Positions 40,606 through 50,905 of a stretch of 64,000 nt of DNA are shown piece after piece. The notes beneath the pieces are model-generated. The model did not search any database, was not told the origin of the DNA, and saw nothing but the letters and a program-made list of their open reading frames with translations. This stretch comes from Eubacteriaceae bacterium CHKCI004 (GTDB lineage Bacteria > Bacillota > Clostridia > Lachnospirales > Lachnospiraceae). The position numbers were made by a program, and so were the translations under genes. Numbering within the stretch: position 1 is the stretch's first letter; each line of letters begins with the position of its first letter. The stretch lies in contig FCNR01000036.1 of NCBI GenBank assembly GCA_900016875.1, positions 1 through 64,000 on the forward strand, read 5' to 3'.

Positions 40606-41391
40606 ATGAACATAGATTTATCTCACGCAAGGCAGCAGTTTGAGTCCTACCTGGACCAGTACGACCGGACGGACGACAAAGTCCGCCTGAAAATCATCCA
40701 TACCTATGGGGTGATGGAATGCAGCCGCAGGATTTGTGAGCGGATGCATCTTTCTGAAGAAGATACCATTCTGGCGCAGCTCATCGGTCTGCTTCATGAC
40801 ATCGGACGGTTTGAACAGCTGAAAAAATATAACAGTTTCGAGCCGGACACCATGGATCACGCGGCTTTCGGCGTGCAGATTCTTTTTGAGGAAGGAAGAA
40901 TCCGGGACTACGCCGCCGAAACTGATTGGGACAGTATTATCCGTACTGCCATCGCCCGCCACAGTGATTTTAAGCTGGAGGGCGTCACCGACGAGAGGGA
41001 ATTGCTTCACGCCAGGCTGATTCGGGACGCCGATAAACTCGACAACTGCCGGGTGAAGCTGGAGGATTCCATCGAGACCATACTGGGCGTGTCGGCAGAG
41101 GAAGTCGGCAGTTCTGCCATCACGCCGGAGGTGATGGCACAGTTCATGAATCACCAATCCATTTACTCTCCCACAAGAAAAACAAAGATGGACTACTGGC
41201 TCTCCTATCTTGCCTATTATTATGATATCAACTATGAAGAAACTCTGGAAATCATACAGGAACACTATTATGTGGAACGGCAAATTGCGCGAATTCCTTA
41301 TGACAATCCAACAACCGCCGCTCAGATGCAGGAAATCAAAAAAATCCTGCAGGACTATTTTTGCGCAAGGATCAACACCCGCAAAAAATAA
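40606..41391 (+). CDS. HD-domain phosphohydrolase
   Basis: A 261-residue metal-dependent phosphohydrolase of the HD superfamily. Metal ligands are the His of IIHTYGVMECS, the HD pair in LLHDIGRFEQ, His in DHAAFGVQ and IARHSDF, and Asp in RDADKLDNC. The substrate, perhaps a nucleotide, cannot be told. The start ATG 40606 follows GAAAGGA. It is transcribed alone toward a strong shared terminator; a 9-bp inverted repeat GCGTTCCTG (40487-40495) and its complement (40521-40529) lie upstream. Confidence 0.85.
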   Translation: MNIDLSHARQQFESYLDQYDRTDDKVRLKIIHTYGVMECSRRICERMHLSEEDTILAQLIGLLHDIGRFEQLKKYNSFEPDTMDHAAFGVQILFEEGRIRDYAAETDWDSIIRTAIARHSDFKLEGVTDERELLHARLIRDADKLDNCRVKLEDSIETILGVSAEEVGSSAITPEVMAQFMNHQSIYSPTRKTKMDYWLSYLAYYYDINYEETLEIIQEHYYVERQIARIPYDNPTTAAQMQEIKKILQDYFCARINTRKK

Positions 41392-41412
41392 TGAAAACCA
41401 TACAACAGCTAA

Positions 41413-41471
41413 AAAGACTGCCTATGGGAAAAGAGGTGATTTTCCTCTTTCTCATATGCAGTCTTTCGTTT
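41413..41471. terminator. Shared terminator between convergent HD and Nudix genes
   Basis: AAAGACTGC (41413-41421) and GCAGTCTTT (41458-41466) are perfect arms, with inner AAAGAGG/CCTCTTT pairing; CGTTTTT follows on the + strand, and As precede it for the - strand. Confidence 0.85.
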
Positions 41472-41486
41472 TTCAGAAATATTTTT

Positions 41487-41939
41487 TCAAAAATATTTCC
41501 GGCTTCCCCACAGATTCGCCTTTTTCAAATCCAGATACTGTTGATACGCATCCTCGAGGATCTGTTTTTCATTGGGGAACCGGAGCAAATGATAGGCTTC
41601 ATGAAATTTATAAAAACCGGAATCCACAAAATATTCTTCTCTCTGCGGCTTGGAATAATAGCTGTCCGCCATCATCAGATACCAGTGTACATCCTTCACC
41701 ACCACATCATGGGCGGTATTAAAAGTATACTGACTCTTTCCCACATATTTGATAATAGAAGCTCTCGCACCGGTTTCCTCTCTCACTTCCCGCAGTGCGG
41801 TCTCTTTATACTCTTCTCCCTCCTCTACTGTTCCTTTTGGAAGCACCCATCCTTCATACCGATTCTTATAATTCTTGTACAAAAGAAGAATCTTCCCGCG
41901 AAAAATTACCACACCACCACAACTTGTTGCCTCTATCAT
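41487..41939 (-). CDS. Nudix hydrolase
   Basis: A 150-residue Nudix pyrophosphohydrolase. The Nudix box is complete: GTVEEGEEYKETALREV followed by REETGA, with all conserved Glu residues, near residues 36-58. The opening CGGVVIFRGKILLLYKN and WVLPKG are typical. Likely substrates are nucleoside diphosphates linked to another group. ATG 41939 is preceded by AGGAAGAG. It converges on the HD-domain gene. Confidence 0.88.
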   Translation of the reverse strand: MIEATSCGGVVIFRGKILLLYKNYKNRYEGWVLPKGTVEEGEEYKETALREVREETGARASIIKYVGKSQYTFNTAHDVVVKDVHWYLMMADSYYSKPQREEYFVDSGFYKFHEAYHLLRFPNEKQILEDAYQQYLDLKKANLWGSRKYF

Positions 41940-42098
41940 GATCTCTTCCTCCTATGCAAACAATTCTGGTGTGTATTACACTTGGTATCAGTATATCAAA
42001 TCCCTCTGTCCTTTGCAAGAAAGCATACTGATTTTTGCAAATATAATTTTAAGTTATATTTTCCGCAGGGACATCATTCTCTCTGCCATACGTATTTA

Positions 42099-43649
42099 TC
42101 AGGAATAATAATCCTTCATCTCATTGTTATAATAGGAGTCAAAGACCTCCTTCGCAATCGGCGCCGCGTATTCGCTGCCCGCTCCGCTGTTTTCCACAAT
42201 AACACAGACTACCAGATCCGGATCTTCCACATTGGAATAGCCAAAGAACCAGGAATGAGAGCGTTCTCCCTCATTTTCCGCCGTACCTGTCTTTCCTGCC
42301 GCCGTATATAAATCCGTCTCCAATGTTCGCCCCGTACCGTCAGTTACTACATTCTGAAGCATTTTCTGCAGAGTTTTTGCATCCTTCTTATCCACCAGTG
42401 TTTTATACTCTGTCGGTTCCGTTTTTTCGACCACCGCTCCATCCGAGCTTTCCACGCTTTCGACTAGATACGGTTTCATCAATACGCCGTCATTGGCAAT
42501 GGCGCACATGATGAGCGCATTATGAAATGGCGTCATCAGCGTATTTCCCTGCCCGATGACTGTCTGCGGCACTTCACTTTTCTGAGAATTCTCATCCAGA
42601 TCGAAACGGCTCTGCTTCACAGACAGATCAAAAGGAATGCTCTGTCCAAATAAAAACTTCTCATTCAGAGCCGCGAAACGTTTCAGATTCAGCGTGCTTC
42701 CCAAAGTGACAAACGCCGTATTACAAGACTTGGTAAAGGCCTCGTTTAAATCCACCTCACCGTGTTCTTCGTCCTCATAACAACTGATGCGCACGCTGTC
42801 CACAACTGTTTCTCCGGTACAATCATAAGAAAAATCTCCATATGAGCCCGGATGTTCTTCAATATATTCAAGAGCCGTCAACACTTTATAGGTGGAACCC
42901 GGAGGATATAAGCCCTGGGTCGCACGATTTAACAGACAGCTGTTATCTTCATCAGAATTAATTTCTTCCCATATATCATCAAGCTCATTGGGATCAAAAT
43001 CCGGTTTGGAAACCATCGCCCTCACTTTTCCGGTCTTTGGTTCAATGGCTACCACCGCTCCCCTGTAATCACCCAGAGCATTATAAGCAGCTTTCTGCAA
43101 ACGGGTATCCAACGTTGTGACAATGGTATCGCCAACGCTTTTTTCTCCCGAGACGCCCCCCTTCAACTGTTCCACCAGCTGTTCATGAGAGGTCAGCAGA
43201 TCATAATTATAGGCAGACTCCAGCCCTGCCTTCCCGTGAGAATTATAGCCCACCACATGAGCAAACATATTTTCATAAGGATATTCCCTTGTCTCGTTGC
43301 CTTCATCATCCACTGTGGTTTCTGCCAGGATCTTATCGTTCGCGCTCATGATACTTCCCCTCCGCACTTTCTCTGAAAGCGAGGTGGTGCGTTTATTATA
43401 AGGGCTGTTGATAATCTCCGGAGCGTCGTAGATTGTGAACTTCACAAGATAACCGATCAGTCCGAGAAAAATGACTACCACAAAAAGGCTGGTGTGGAAC
43501 ATATATCGGTTCGTCCTGAGCTTCCGTCCCTTTTTGGGTACGAAGAGAGCAGCCAGACGTTCCCATATACTCACGGACTCTGTCTGCACCCTGTTTGATT
43601 GTCTACCGGACGTTCTGTCTCTCTGTGTTGATTTCTGATGTTTGTTCAT
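42099..43649 (-). CDS. Class B penicillin-binding protein (PBP2/PbpA type)
   Basis: A 516-residue peptidoglycan transpeptidase. A basic cytoplasmic end is followed by one membrane helix (near residues 50-70), a short dimerisation domain and the transpeptidase domain. Catalytic motifs: SxxK as STYK with Ser252, SxN as SCN in FTKSCNTAF, and KTG in AAGKTGTAE (Lys453). It overlaps the SEDS gene upstream by 47 bases, so the two form a glycosyltransferase-transpeptidase pair for elongation, division or sporulation. ATG 43649 has GAGGAAGTGG upstream. Confidence 0.92.
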   Translation of the reverse strand: MNKHQKSTQRDRTSGRQSNRVQTESVSIWERLAALFVPKKGRKLRTNRYMFHTSLFVVVIFLGLIGYLVKFTIYDAPEIINSPYNKRTTSLSEKVRRGSIMSANDKILAETTVDDEGNETREYPYENMFAHVVGYNSHGKAGLESAYNYDLLTSHEQLVEQLKGGVSGEKSVGDTIVTTLDTRLQKAAYNALGDYRGAVVAIEPKTGKVRAMVSKPDFDPNELDDIWEEINSDEDNSCLLNRATQGLYPPGSTYKVLTALEYIEEHPGSYGDFSYDCTGETVVDSVRISCYEDEEHGEVDLNEAFTKSCNTAFVTLGSTLNLKRFAALNEKFLFGQSIPFDLSVKQSRFDLDENSQKSEVPQTVIGQGNTLMTPFHNALIMCAIANDGVLMKPYLVESVESSDGAVVEKTEPTEYKTLVDKKDAKTLQKMLQNVVTDGTGRTLETDLYTAAGKTGTAENEGERSHSWFFGYSNVEDPDLVVCVIVENSGAGSEYAAPIAKEVFDSYYNNEMKDYYS

Positions 43650-44967
43650 CTTCTACCACTTCCTCATCTTCCTTATAGGCAATCATAAAAATGCCCTGCA
43701 TGATCGCAAATATAATCAGGGTACTGGCCACGGAACTTCCTCCGTAGCTGATCAACGGCAATGTTACACCGGTGGACGGGATAAACTTTGTGACGCCTCC
43801 GATGCACAAAAACACCTGGAAAATAAAACAGATGGAAAATCCATAAGCCACCAGCTTATAAAAGCGTCCTTTCACATCCATGGCAATCTGCAGGAAATGT
43901 ACAAAAACGCCGAGATAAATAAATATCAGGCAAATGGCGAAAAAAACGCCGAATTCTTCTGCGATAGCCGAAAAAATAAAGTCACTTTCAACCACCGGTA
44001 TGTCAGACGGGCTGCCCTGGGTCAGCCCCATGCCAAACCAGCTGCCCGTACCGATGGCAAACAGAGACTGGGTGATCTGATAACCTCTCCCCTCTATGAT
44101 CGACCATGGATCCGTCCACGCGTCAAATCTGGCTCTGACATGAGAAAACAATATGTAGGCAAGCCGTCCTGCCAGCACGCCGGCAGAAACTCCGCCGATC
44201 ACATAAACGCCCCGCCCGGTGGCCGCATAACAAAGGAAAACAAAAATCACGAAATAAATCAAAGCGCCGCCCAGATCTCTCTCCATGATCAGCACCATCA
44301 CATGGCATCCGGAAAACAAAGCCGTCACGAAAATCCGTTTAAAACTCGCAGGACGCTCCAGCATGGCCGCCAGGAAAAACACAAAAGCAATCTTTACAAA
44401 CTCCGAAGGCTGCATGGCAAAACTTCCGATGGAAATCCAGTTAGTCGATCCATTTTTAGTTGTTCCGATCACAAAAACAGAGGCGAGCAGCGCCAGCCCT
44501 ATCAACCCATATATCCATCGAAGACGCTTCAGCCAATATGCCTTTTCCAGAAAATACGGAACGATGAGCACCACAAGAGAGCTGACCGCAGCAATCGCAA
44601 ACTGCCGGACGGCCTGTGCAAAATCCAGCCGGGTCAGAACTACAAAGCCAATCAGCAGGAGAAAACAGGTATGATTCATCAAAATACGCGAACAATCCGC
44701 ATATATACGTTCATAAATGAGGATCAGCACTTTAAAAAAAACAGCCTGCACCACATATAGGATAAGTATTTTTACGTCAAATGTCTTTAAAAACAAGACG
44801 CCATAGCAGATAAAATGAAAAATAAACATGAATCGTTCCTGCCGGTTCATACGTTTTATCTGCCGGTCTTCCGTGGAAGGAAGAAAAACTGTAAAACAAG
44901 ACACAGCGTAAATTGCGCACATAATCATGAAAATGTAATTGGATCCTGTTGATATAATATTTAGCAT
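43603..44967 (-). CDS. FtsW/RodA/SpoVE-family SEDS glycosyltransferase
   Basis: A 454-residue SEDS protein that polymerises lipid II into glycan strands. About ten membrane helices are visible; family landmarks are WISIGSFAMQPSEFVKIAF, MERDLGGALIYFVIF (catalytic Asp region) and FIPSTGVTLPLISYGGSS near the C-terminus. The tail is acidic. It overlaps the start of the class B PBP gene, its usual partner. FtsW, RodA and SpoVE cannot be told apart from sequence alone. Confidence 0.92.
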   Translation of the reverse strand: MLNIISTGSNYIFMIMCAIYAVSCFTVFLPSTEDRQIKRMNRQERFMFIFHFICYGVLFLKTFDVKILILYVVQAVFFKVLILIYERIYADCSRILMNHTCFLLLIGFVVLTRLDFAQAVRQFAIAAVSSLVVLIVPYFLEKAYWLKRLRWIYGLIGLALLASVFVIGTTKNGSTNWISIGSFAMQPSEFVKIAFVFFLAAMLERPASFKRIFVTALFSGCHVMVLIMERDLGGALIYFVIFVFLCYAATGRGVYVIGGVSAGVLAGRLAYILFSHVRARFDAWTDPWSIIEGRGYQITQSLFAIGTGSWFGMGLTQGSPSDIPVVESDFIFSAIAEEFGVFFAICLIFIYLGVFVHFLQIAMDVKGRFYKLVAYGFSICFIFQVFLCIGGVTKFIPSTGVTLPLISYGGSSVASTLIIFAIMQGIFMIAYKEDEEVVEDEQTSEINTERQNVR

Positions 44968-44975
44968 GACCTCAC

Positions 44976-47528
44976 CTACTCAATTCCATATTTCCAGTAT
45001 GCGTCCGGTTCCTTTCCTTTCGCCGGACCAAATCCGTTTTTCTCCCATCTTTCATAATCAAGGACAGCCTCCCGCGCGCTCCTCTCGTCATCCAGAAAGA
45101 AATGAAAGATCACCGCATCAAGCCCTCTGACAAATGCTCCCTCTTCCTCTCCCAAAAGATTCCGCGGCGTGTCCGACCAAATGGTATTATAACAATATCT
45201 GCAATGGCTCACAACCGGCAAACGGCGCTTCTTCTTATCTTCCAGAAAAAGCACTTCCTGGCGGCGATCACATCCGCCCCGCGTTTTCTTAATACACTGA
45301 GCAGACTTCATCAAAGGAATTCTCCCGTAAACAGAACATTCGACCGCCACGTCCTTCTGTCTATTTGCAAGCATCTCCCGGCACTCTCCGCCGGAAAGCT
45401 CCAGCGGCAATTCTGCTCCGGCAATCCCAAATATCCGCTTTGTCTCCGCCAGAGAAAAATGATTCCACTGATAAAATGAAGACGCTGCATAAACCGGAGC
45501 CGTTCGGTCCTCCATCTCCCAGAGAAACTGCGCCTGTCCCATAGTATGCGCATAAATACCGGACCACAGCCGCGACCGGCACACAACAGACAGTTCGCTT
45601 CGGCTGTCCGCCGCCGCCTCATCCTCCCTTAAGATAAGCGGCAGAGACAGATATGCATTCTTCCCCTGCCGGCAGATCTGCGCCGCAAAAGAAAGACTAT
45701 CTTCTTCTGCCCAAAAATCCAGAGGGAGGCAGATGCTGTTGAAAAATGGATGCGACAAACAAAATTCCGCTATTTTCTTATCATAAACCACTGCCATTTT
45801 TTTCTTATCAGCATGAAAATCATCAAATTTCTTATTGTTATTTAGTGAAATAACAGTATCACTTTTTTCTTCTGATTGCAAGGAAATCTTTCTGTCTCTT
45901 TTATTTTTTTCTTCTGACACACTCCGGCATGCCCGGCGCTCCATCTGCTCCTGAAGCATCCGGAATCCCGTCTGTCTCAACTCTTTTACCGCCGACATGG
46001 GAAGAAATGCATTTTCCTCCAGATCGGCATCCAGATCTTCCAGATAAAACGGCACATCTCCGGTTTTATTCATCTGCCGATGAATATCTTCTTCTGTGAC
46101 CGGACGTTTTGCGGAAGGCTCCGCCGCTTTTCCCGACACAAGAATCTCTTCCCCTCTGCATCGCAGCAAAAGCTCCGACGAGTTGCCGATTCGCACAATG
46201 ATTTTTCCCTGTACCGGATATTTTATCTCTTTTTTTAAAATGTCATTCTCTATCCAGGAAGAAAGACTATCATTTTTTCTTCGATATACTTCCATGCCGG
46301 CACGCAGCGCTTTTGTTCCCGGGACATTCAGAATAATTCTCCTGTCATCCTTCCGAAGATGCTCCGGCACCGTAAGCGCCATCTCTTCATGACCGGGCAG
46401 CGGCAAAATCAGGATATCCTTTGGATGCAAGATTGTCCCCCTGTCAAGCTCCACTGCGATCTGCCCGCGGCGCACCTGACGCACCCATCCGATTTTCCGG
46501 CCGAGATTTCTCGGATGTATCGTGGCCATCATCTCAGAACCATTATGCCGGTTCCAGTAGCCGTCTGTGAAACCACTGCGGCTGTAAAGTTCCTCAAGAG
46601 CCTCGTAATCTTTCTTAGAAATCTTCCATTTTCGTTGCCGGTGCTCCTGTTTTTTGTCCAACGACAGATCTTCCTCTCCCATCTCCCGGTAGAGATCCAG
46701 ATACTTTCTGTAAATGGCAGTTACTCCTGCCACATATTCTACATTTTTCATGCGACCCTCGATCTTCAGTGAATCCACACCGGCTTCAATCAGCGATGGA
46801 AGCCAGGAAATGGCGCACAGATCCTTGGGGCTCAGCAGATGAGCGCCGGCAGAAGACCGGGAATCTCTTTCCATCACCCGGTAAGGCAGCCGGCATGGCT
46901 GCGCGCATCGCCCCCTGTTGCCGCTGCGCCCACCGTACCTGCTGCTCAAAAGACATTGTCCGGAATAACAATAACAAAGGGCGCCGTGAATAAAAACTTC
47001 TATATCAAGACCAGCTTCTTCTTTCATACGGCGAATCTCGGAAAGGGACAGTTCCCGCGCCGGCACTACCCGGTTCATGCCAAGCCTCGCGGCGGCTCTT
47101 GCCCCATACACATCTGTTATGGTCATCTGTGTGCTTCCGTGAACCTCCATGCCGGGGAAATTCTTGCGGATAAAGGCGGCCGCTCCCACATCCTGCACGA
47201 TCACGCCGTCCAGACCTTCCTCATAAAAAGGCTGAAGGAAATCATACAGTCTCTCCGTGATTTCCTTCTCTTTCATGAGGGTATTTACAGTCAGATATAA
47301 GCGTCTGTCATAAAAATGGGCATAATGCAGTGCCTCCACCAACTTCTCTCCGGTAAAATTATCTGCATATGCCCTGGCTCCGAACTGCTGTCCTCCCATA
47401 TAAACAGCATCTGCTCCCGCCTTTATGGCGGCTTTTAAGTGTTCAAAAGAACCTGCCGGAGCCAAAAGCTCCGGCAGCTTAGTTTTTCTTTGTATCATTG
47501 TTTTTTGAATCATTTCGTTTTGTTTCAT
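44976..47528 (-). CDS. U32-family peptidase with DUF3656 region
   Basis: An 850-residue U32 protein. The N-terminal domain (about 10-330) has ELLAPAGSFEHLKAAIKAGA, VIVQDVGAAAFIRKNFP, the signature family E-x-F-x-H-G-A (EVFIHGALCYCYSGQCLLSS) with CAQPCRLPY. A middle DUF3656-type region follows, then a second U32-like part with CSVYGRIPLMKSAQC. Relatives such as RlhA modify 23S rRNA; others act in hydroxylation of tRNA. ATG 47528 follows GGAG and overlaps zapA by 50 bases. Confidence 0.9.
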   Translation of the reverse strand: MKQNEMIQKTMIQRKTKLPELLAPAGSFEHLKAAIKAGADAVYMGGQQFGARAYADNFTGEKLVEALHYAHFYDRRLYLTVNTLMKEKEITERLYDFLQPFYEEGLDGVIVQDVGAAAFIRKNFPGMEVHGSTQMTITDVYGARAAARLGMNRVVPARELSLSEIRRMKEEAGLDIEVFIHGALCYCYSGQCLLSSRYGGRSGNRGRCAQPCRLPYRVMERDSRSSAGAHLLSPKDLCAISWLPSLIEAGVDSLKIEGRMKNVEYVAGVTAIYRKYLDLYREMGEEDLSLDKKQEHRQRKWKISKKDYEALEELYSRSGFTDGYWNRHNGSEMMATIHPRNLGRKIGWVRQVRRGQIAVELDRGTILHPKDILILPLPGHEEMALTVPEHLRKDDRRIILNVPGTKALRAGMEVYRRKNDSLSSWIENDILKKEIKYPVQGKIIVRIGNSSELLLRCRGEEILVSGKAAEPSAKRPVTEEDIHRQMNKTGDVPFYLEDLDADLEENAFLPMSAVKELRQTGFRMLQEQMERRACRSVSEEKNKRDRKISLQSEEKSDTVISLNNNKKFDDFHADKKKMAVVYDKKIAEFCLSHPFFNSICLPLDFWAEEDSLSFAAQICRQGKNAYLSLPLILREDEAAADSRSELSVVCRSRLWSGIYAHTMGQAQFLWEMEDRTAPVYAASSFYQWNHFSLAETKRIFGIAGAELPLELSGGECREMLANRQKDVAVECSVYGRIPLMKSAQCIKKTRGGCDRRQEVLFLEDKKKRRLPVVSHCRYCYNTIWSDTPRNLLGEEEGAFVRGLDAVIFHFFLDDERSAREAVLDYERWEKNGFGPAKGKEPDAYWKYGIE

Positions 47529-47925
47529 GAAGCTCACTCCGTGTTTCCAGCTCTATAATGCGCTTCTGCAGCTCATTGACCTTGGTTTTATACTCAATCA
47601 CCAATTTATTTGCTGTGTCTATCCGCATTTCCTTATCCACCATCTCCTGCTTCAACTTGTAAAGCTCCTGCTCATTTTCCTGATGTTCCTGGTTAAAAAT
47701 GTTTACCTCATCCTGAAGCTTAAAAAGCTCTTCCGCAATATTTAAGGAAAGAAGAATATTTTTATATTCCTGCGGCAGCTTGGAATAGCCATTCTGCTGC
47801 TTCAGCTCACGGATTTTTCCATCCACATAAGAAGCAATCCGCTGCATAAAAGTCTCGCTGCTGCTCCCCGCCAGCATATAAACCTTTCCGTCAATCACCA
47901 CAGATACTTTCGTCTTGTTTTCCAT
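47479..47925 (-). CDS. zapA: Cell division protein ZapA
   Basis: A 148-residue ZapA-like protein, which bundles FtsZ filaments at the division site. The N-terminal beta-rich head (VSVVIDGKVYMLAGSSSETF) is followed by IASYVDGKIRELKQQN and a long coiled coil (about residues 65-135). The tail is Asn/Lys-rich (RNDSKNNDTKKN). ATG 47925 follows GGGGGG; a GTG/ATG further upstream would place the ribosome site inside the gene. It lies between ruvB and the U32 gene, a usual Clostridia order. Confidence 0.85.
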   Translation of the reverse strand: MENKTKVSVVIDGKVYMLAGSSSETFMQRIASYVDGKIRELKQQNGYSKLPQEYKNILLSLNIAEELFKLQDEVNIFNQEHQENEQELYKLKQEMVDKEMRIDTANKLVIEYKTKVNELQKRIIELETRSELHETKRNDSKNNDTKKN

Positions 47926-47949
47926 TTTATCCCCCCGCATCGCTGTATT

Positions 47950-48954
47950 TTAAAATACTTCCTCCGGAACAGGAAGGCCCAGATGTTCGTAAGCATAAGG
48001 CGTCAGCGCCCTCCCTCTCGGCGTCCGTTTTATAAGCCCTCTCTGTATCAGAAACGGCTCACACACATCTTCAATAGTCCCGGCATCCTCGCCAATGGCA
48101 GCCGCCAGCGTATCAAGTCCCACCGGACGCCCGGCAAACTTGACGATCATCGTGTCAAGAATATTTCTGTCTGTAGTATCCAGACCCAAAGCATCAATCT
48201 CCAGCAAATCCAGAGCATTACCCGCCACCTGCCGGCTGATTACTCCGTCATAACGAACCTGCGCAAAATCACGCACTCTCTTCAACAGGCGATTGGCAAG
48301 CCTTGGCGTCCCGCGGCTTCTGCGGGCAATCTCCAGAGCGCCGTCGCAGTCAATCTCCACACCCAAAAGCTCTGCCGAGCGCTCCACTATAGTCTGAAGC
48401 TCCTCATCTGTATAAAATTCCAGACGGTTTACCACTCCAAAACGATCTCTTAAAGGAGCAGTGAGCATTCCGGCGCGGGTTGTCGCCCCCACCAGAGTAA
48501 AATGCGGGAGGTCCAGCCGGATGGAACGGGCAGAAGCTCCCTTTCCAATCATAATATCAATGGAAAAATCTTCCATGGCCGGGTATAAAACTTCCTCAAC
48601 CTGCCGGTTCAGCCGGTGAATCTCGTCAATAAAAAGCACATCGCCGTCAGAAAGCCCGTTCAGCACCGCGGCAATCTCTCCCGGTTTCTCAATGGCGGGA
48701 CCCGACGTGATCTTCAGATGTCCTCCCATCTCGTTGGCGATGATACCCGCCAACGTCGTCTTACCCAGTCCCGGCGGTCCGTACAAAAGCACGTGATCCA
48801 GAGGCTCTCCCCGCATCTTTGCGGCCTGAATAAAAATGTTCAGATTTTTCTTAACCTTTTCCTGACCGATATATTCTGTTAGTGATACCGGACGAAGACT
48901 TCCTTCCGCAGCAACGTCCTCATCCAGCAGTTCTGTCGTTATCATTCTGTCCAT
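47950..48954 (-). CDS. ruvB: Holliday junction branch migration ATPase RuvB
   Basis: A 334-residue RuvB, the AAA+ motor for branch migration with RuvA. Walker A is [14 protein letters not shown] near residue 57, Walker B is [11 protein letters not shown], sensor 1 is in LVGATTRAG and the arginine finger region is APLRDRFG. The C-terminal winged helix ([20 protein letters not shown]) is intact. The start follows AGGGTGAC. It is directly after ruvA; ruvC is not in the window, as is common in Firmicutes. Confidence 0.97.
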   Translation of the reverse strand: MDRMITTELLDEDVAAEGSLRPVSLTEYIGQEKVKKNLNIFIQAAKMRGEPLDHVLLYGPPGLGKTTLAGIIANEMGGHLKITSGPAIEKPGEIAAVLNGLSDGDVLFIDEIHRLNRQVEEVLYPAMEDFSIDIMIGKGASARSIRLDLPHFTLVGATTRAGMLTAPLRDRFGVVNRLEFYTDEELQTIVERSAELLGVEIDCDGALEIARRSRGTPRLANRLLKRVRDFAQVRYDGVISRQVAGNALDLLEIDALGLDTTDRNILDTMIVKFAGRPVGLDTLAAAIGEDAGTIEDVCEPFLIQRGLIKRTPRGRALTPYAYEHLGLPVPEEVF

Positions 48955-48979
48955 CTTGTCACCCTGCCAAACTCTATTT

Positions 48980-49591
48980 CTACAATGTCATAATTATCTT
49001 AAGCGCTTCTTTTAAAAGCTGCTCCGCGTCCATGGCTTCCGCACCTGGCACCTTATGAACAGCCCGATACGCTTCACCGTTGGAATATCCCAGGGCGATC
49101 AACGCCTCCATTGTATCCATGATCTGGCTGCCTTCTTCTGAGACTGCCGCTGTCGCAGGCGTCTCATCTTCATTGCCTGTACCCAGATCTGCCAGATCAA
49201 GCTTATCTTTCAGCTCAATAATCAGACGTCTGGCGCCTTTCGGACCAATTCCCGGTGTCCGGGCGATACTTCTGGCATCCTCACTGATCACTGCGTAATA
49301 CAAATCTTCCACGCTCAAAGTCGACAGCACAGAAGCCGCCACCTTCGGACCGATTCCGCTGACTGCCAGAAGGAGCTTGAATACCCTCAGCTCCTCTCTT
49401 GACAAAAAACCATAAAGAGCGAGCATATCTTCCCTCACATAAAGATATGTATAAAGCGTGACTTCATCACCGGTACGCACCTGATTACAGGTGGCGGAAG
49501 AAGTCCTCACCTCATATCCCATCCCCCGGTTATCCACCACAATACATTCTTCATCCGCGTACACCGCCGTGCCTTTTATATATGCAATCAA
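48980..49591 (-). CDS. ruvA: Holliday junction DNA-binding protein RuvA
   Basis: A 203-residue RuvA. The OB-fold start [20 protein letters not shown], two helix-hairpin-helix motifs ([17 protein letters not shown] and [20 protein letters not shown]) and the C-terminal RuvB-binding helices ([18 protein letters not shown]) are all present. TTG 49591 is chosen because AGGAG stands eight bases upstream; longer frames go past the family start. It heads the ruvAB-zapA-U32 group on the - strand. Confidence 0.96.
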   Translation of the reverse strand: MIAYIKGTAVYADEECIVVDNRGMGYEVRTSSATCNQVRTGDEVTLYTYLYVREDMLALYGFLSREELRVFKLLLAVSGIGPKVAASVLSTLSVEDLYYAVISEDARSIARTPGIGPKGARRLIIELKDKLDLADLGTGNEDETPATAAVSEEGSQIMDTMEALIALGYSNGEAYRAVHKVPGAEAMDAEQLLKEALKIIMTL

Positions 49592-49677
49592 CTTTTTAAC
49601 TCCTGTCTCGAACTTATATTCTATCAAATGATACCATACTTCCCGATGAATTACAACCAAGGAGTTTGTCCCCTCAT

Positions 49678-49706
49678 TTGACAGTCCTCCCTTTCTTTGA
49701 TACTAT
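49678..49706 (+). promoter_or_regulatory. Strong sigma-A-type promoter of the exonuclease gene
   Basis: TTGACA (49678-49683), a 17-base spacer and TACTAT (49701-49706), 57 bases before the start codon at 49763. Confidence 0.8.
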
Positions 49707-49762
49707 TCAGCTGACAGTGTACAGACTGCCTGAACATTTTACCGAAACAGAAAGGACTGCTT

Positions 49763-50890
49763 ATGCTCACAAAACATTACTGTTTCCCCTCCAGCACAGC
49801 GCAAACTGCCGGAAAAGGGAGATATACTTTCATAGATATCGAAACTACCGGACTCAAAAGAGACGCCACCATTCTCTACCTCATCGGATGCGGCTGGCAC
49901 GAGAATGATGATTATCACATTATCCAGTGGTTTAACGACGATGGCGTCAGCGAACCTGCCATGCTCCTGGCCCTTCAGGATTTTCTGTCCGGACATCCGG
50001 CTCCGCTGCTCACATTCAACGGAGAAAGCTTTGATATCCCTTATTTAAATCGCCATTATGAACTCAATAATATGGACTTCCGGCTGAATCTCACCGGTTC
50101 TCTTGACCTGTACCGGATGCTCCGCCCTTTTCAGACTTTGTTCCGGCTTCCTCACGGAAAGCAAAAGGACTGGGAACATTTCCTTGGCATCGACCGGGAA
50201 GATCTCTACAGCGGCGGACAGCTTATCGGCATGTACAAACAGTATCTTATAAAAAAAGATCCCAGACTGCTGGATATTCTTCTTCTCCACAATATGGAGG
50301 ACATCCGGGGTATGGAAGCTCTGCTTCCTCTTGCCTCTTACCAGGGACTGATGAACGGCGCTTTTTCTTTGCGGGAAGTTTCCTGTTCTGCTTCTTTTAC
50401 CGCCTTTTGCCAGCTAAAAGCACCGCTGCCCAGACCATTACAAATCACTGTTCCAATTGGCTCCCTTGATATTTCCGGCGACCTGATGAAACTCTCTGTC
50501 CCGGTCACAAGCGGATCTCTGAAATATTTTTACCCGGATTACAGAAACTATTACTATCTTCCCGAGGAGGACCGGGCCATCCATAAATCCGTAGGCTGCT
50601 ATGTGGACAGCCGGTTTCGGGAAAAAGCCAAACCTGCCACATGTTATATCCGCAAAACAGGTCATTTCGTTCCGCTCTTTCCGGACAAAAAATATAAGGG
50701 CATCCAGACCTCGCAAAAGTCTTATGCGGATTCCCTCACTCTGTATAAAAATAACTATAGAGACAAACATTCTTTTGTGGAGCTGGATGTACTGCTTTCA
50801 GCAAGCGATAATCTGACCACCTTCTATCTCTGTGATTATTTAAAACACATTTTTATCGACGATATGGAAAAAGCTGCCACAAAGCAGTGA
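49763..50890 (+). CDS. YprB-like RNase H-fold exonuclease
   Basis: A 375-residue protein whose N-terminal 170 residues are a DEDD-type exonuclease domain of the YprB/RNase H-like family. The acidic residues are in FIDIETTGL, LLTFNGESFDIPYLN and the final LLHNMEDIRGM. The C-terminal 200 residues have no motif I know; they end in a charged tail. ATG 49763 follows GAAAGGA. Substrate could be DNA or RNA. A strong promoter and a shared terminator make it a single-gene unit. Confidence 0.85.
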   Translation: MLTKHYCFPSSTAQTAGKGRYTFIDIETTGLKRDATILYLIGCGWHENDDYHIIQWFNDDGVSEPAMLLALQDFLSGHPAPLLTFNGESFDIPYLNRHYELNNMDFRLNLTGSLDLYRMLRPFQTLFRLPHGKQKDWEHFLGIDREDLYSGGQLIGMYKQYLIKKDPRLLDILLLHNMEDIRGMEALLPLASYQGLMNGAFSLREVSCSASFTAFCQLKAPLPRPLQITVPIGSLDISGDLMKLSVPVTSGSLKYFYPDYRNYYYLPEEDRAIHKSVGCYVDSRFREKAKPATCYIRKTGHFVPLFPDKKYKGIQTSQKSYADSLTLYKNNYRDKHSFVELDVLLSASDNLTTFYLCDYLKHIFIDDMEKAATKQ

Positions 50891-50899
50891 CAGCTTTTT
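50868..50899. terminator. Shared terminator between convergent exonuclease and fprA genes
   Basis: AAAAAGCTGCCAC (50868-50880) pairs with GTGACAGCTTTTT (50887-50899) with one mismatch. It overlaps the last codons of the + strand gene and serves both strands. Confidence 0.85.
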
Positions 50900-50905
50900 A
50901 TCGTT

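Noticed and set aside
43642-44760. Open frame of 372 codons on the + strand across the SEDS gene
   Set aside because: It mirrors the FtsW/RodA-type gene; the product is His/Gln/Lys-rich with no family match.
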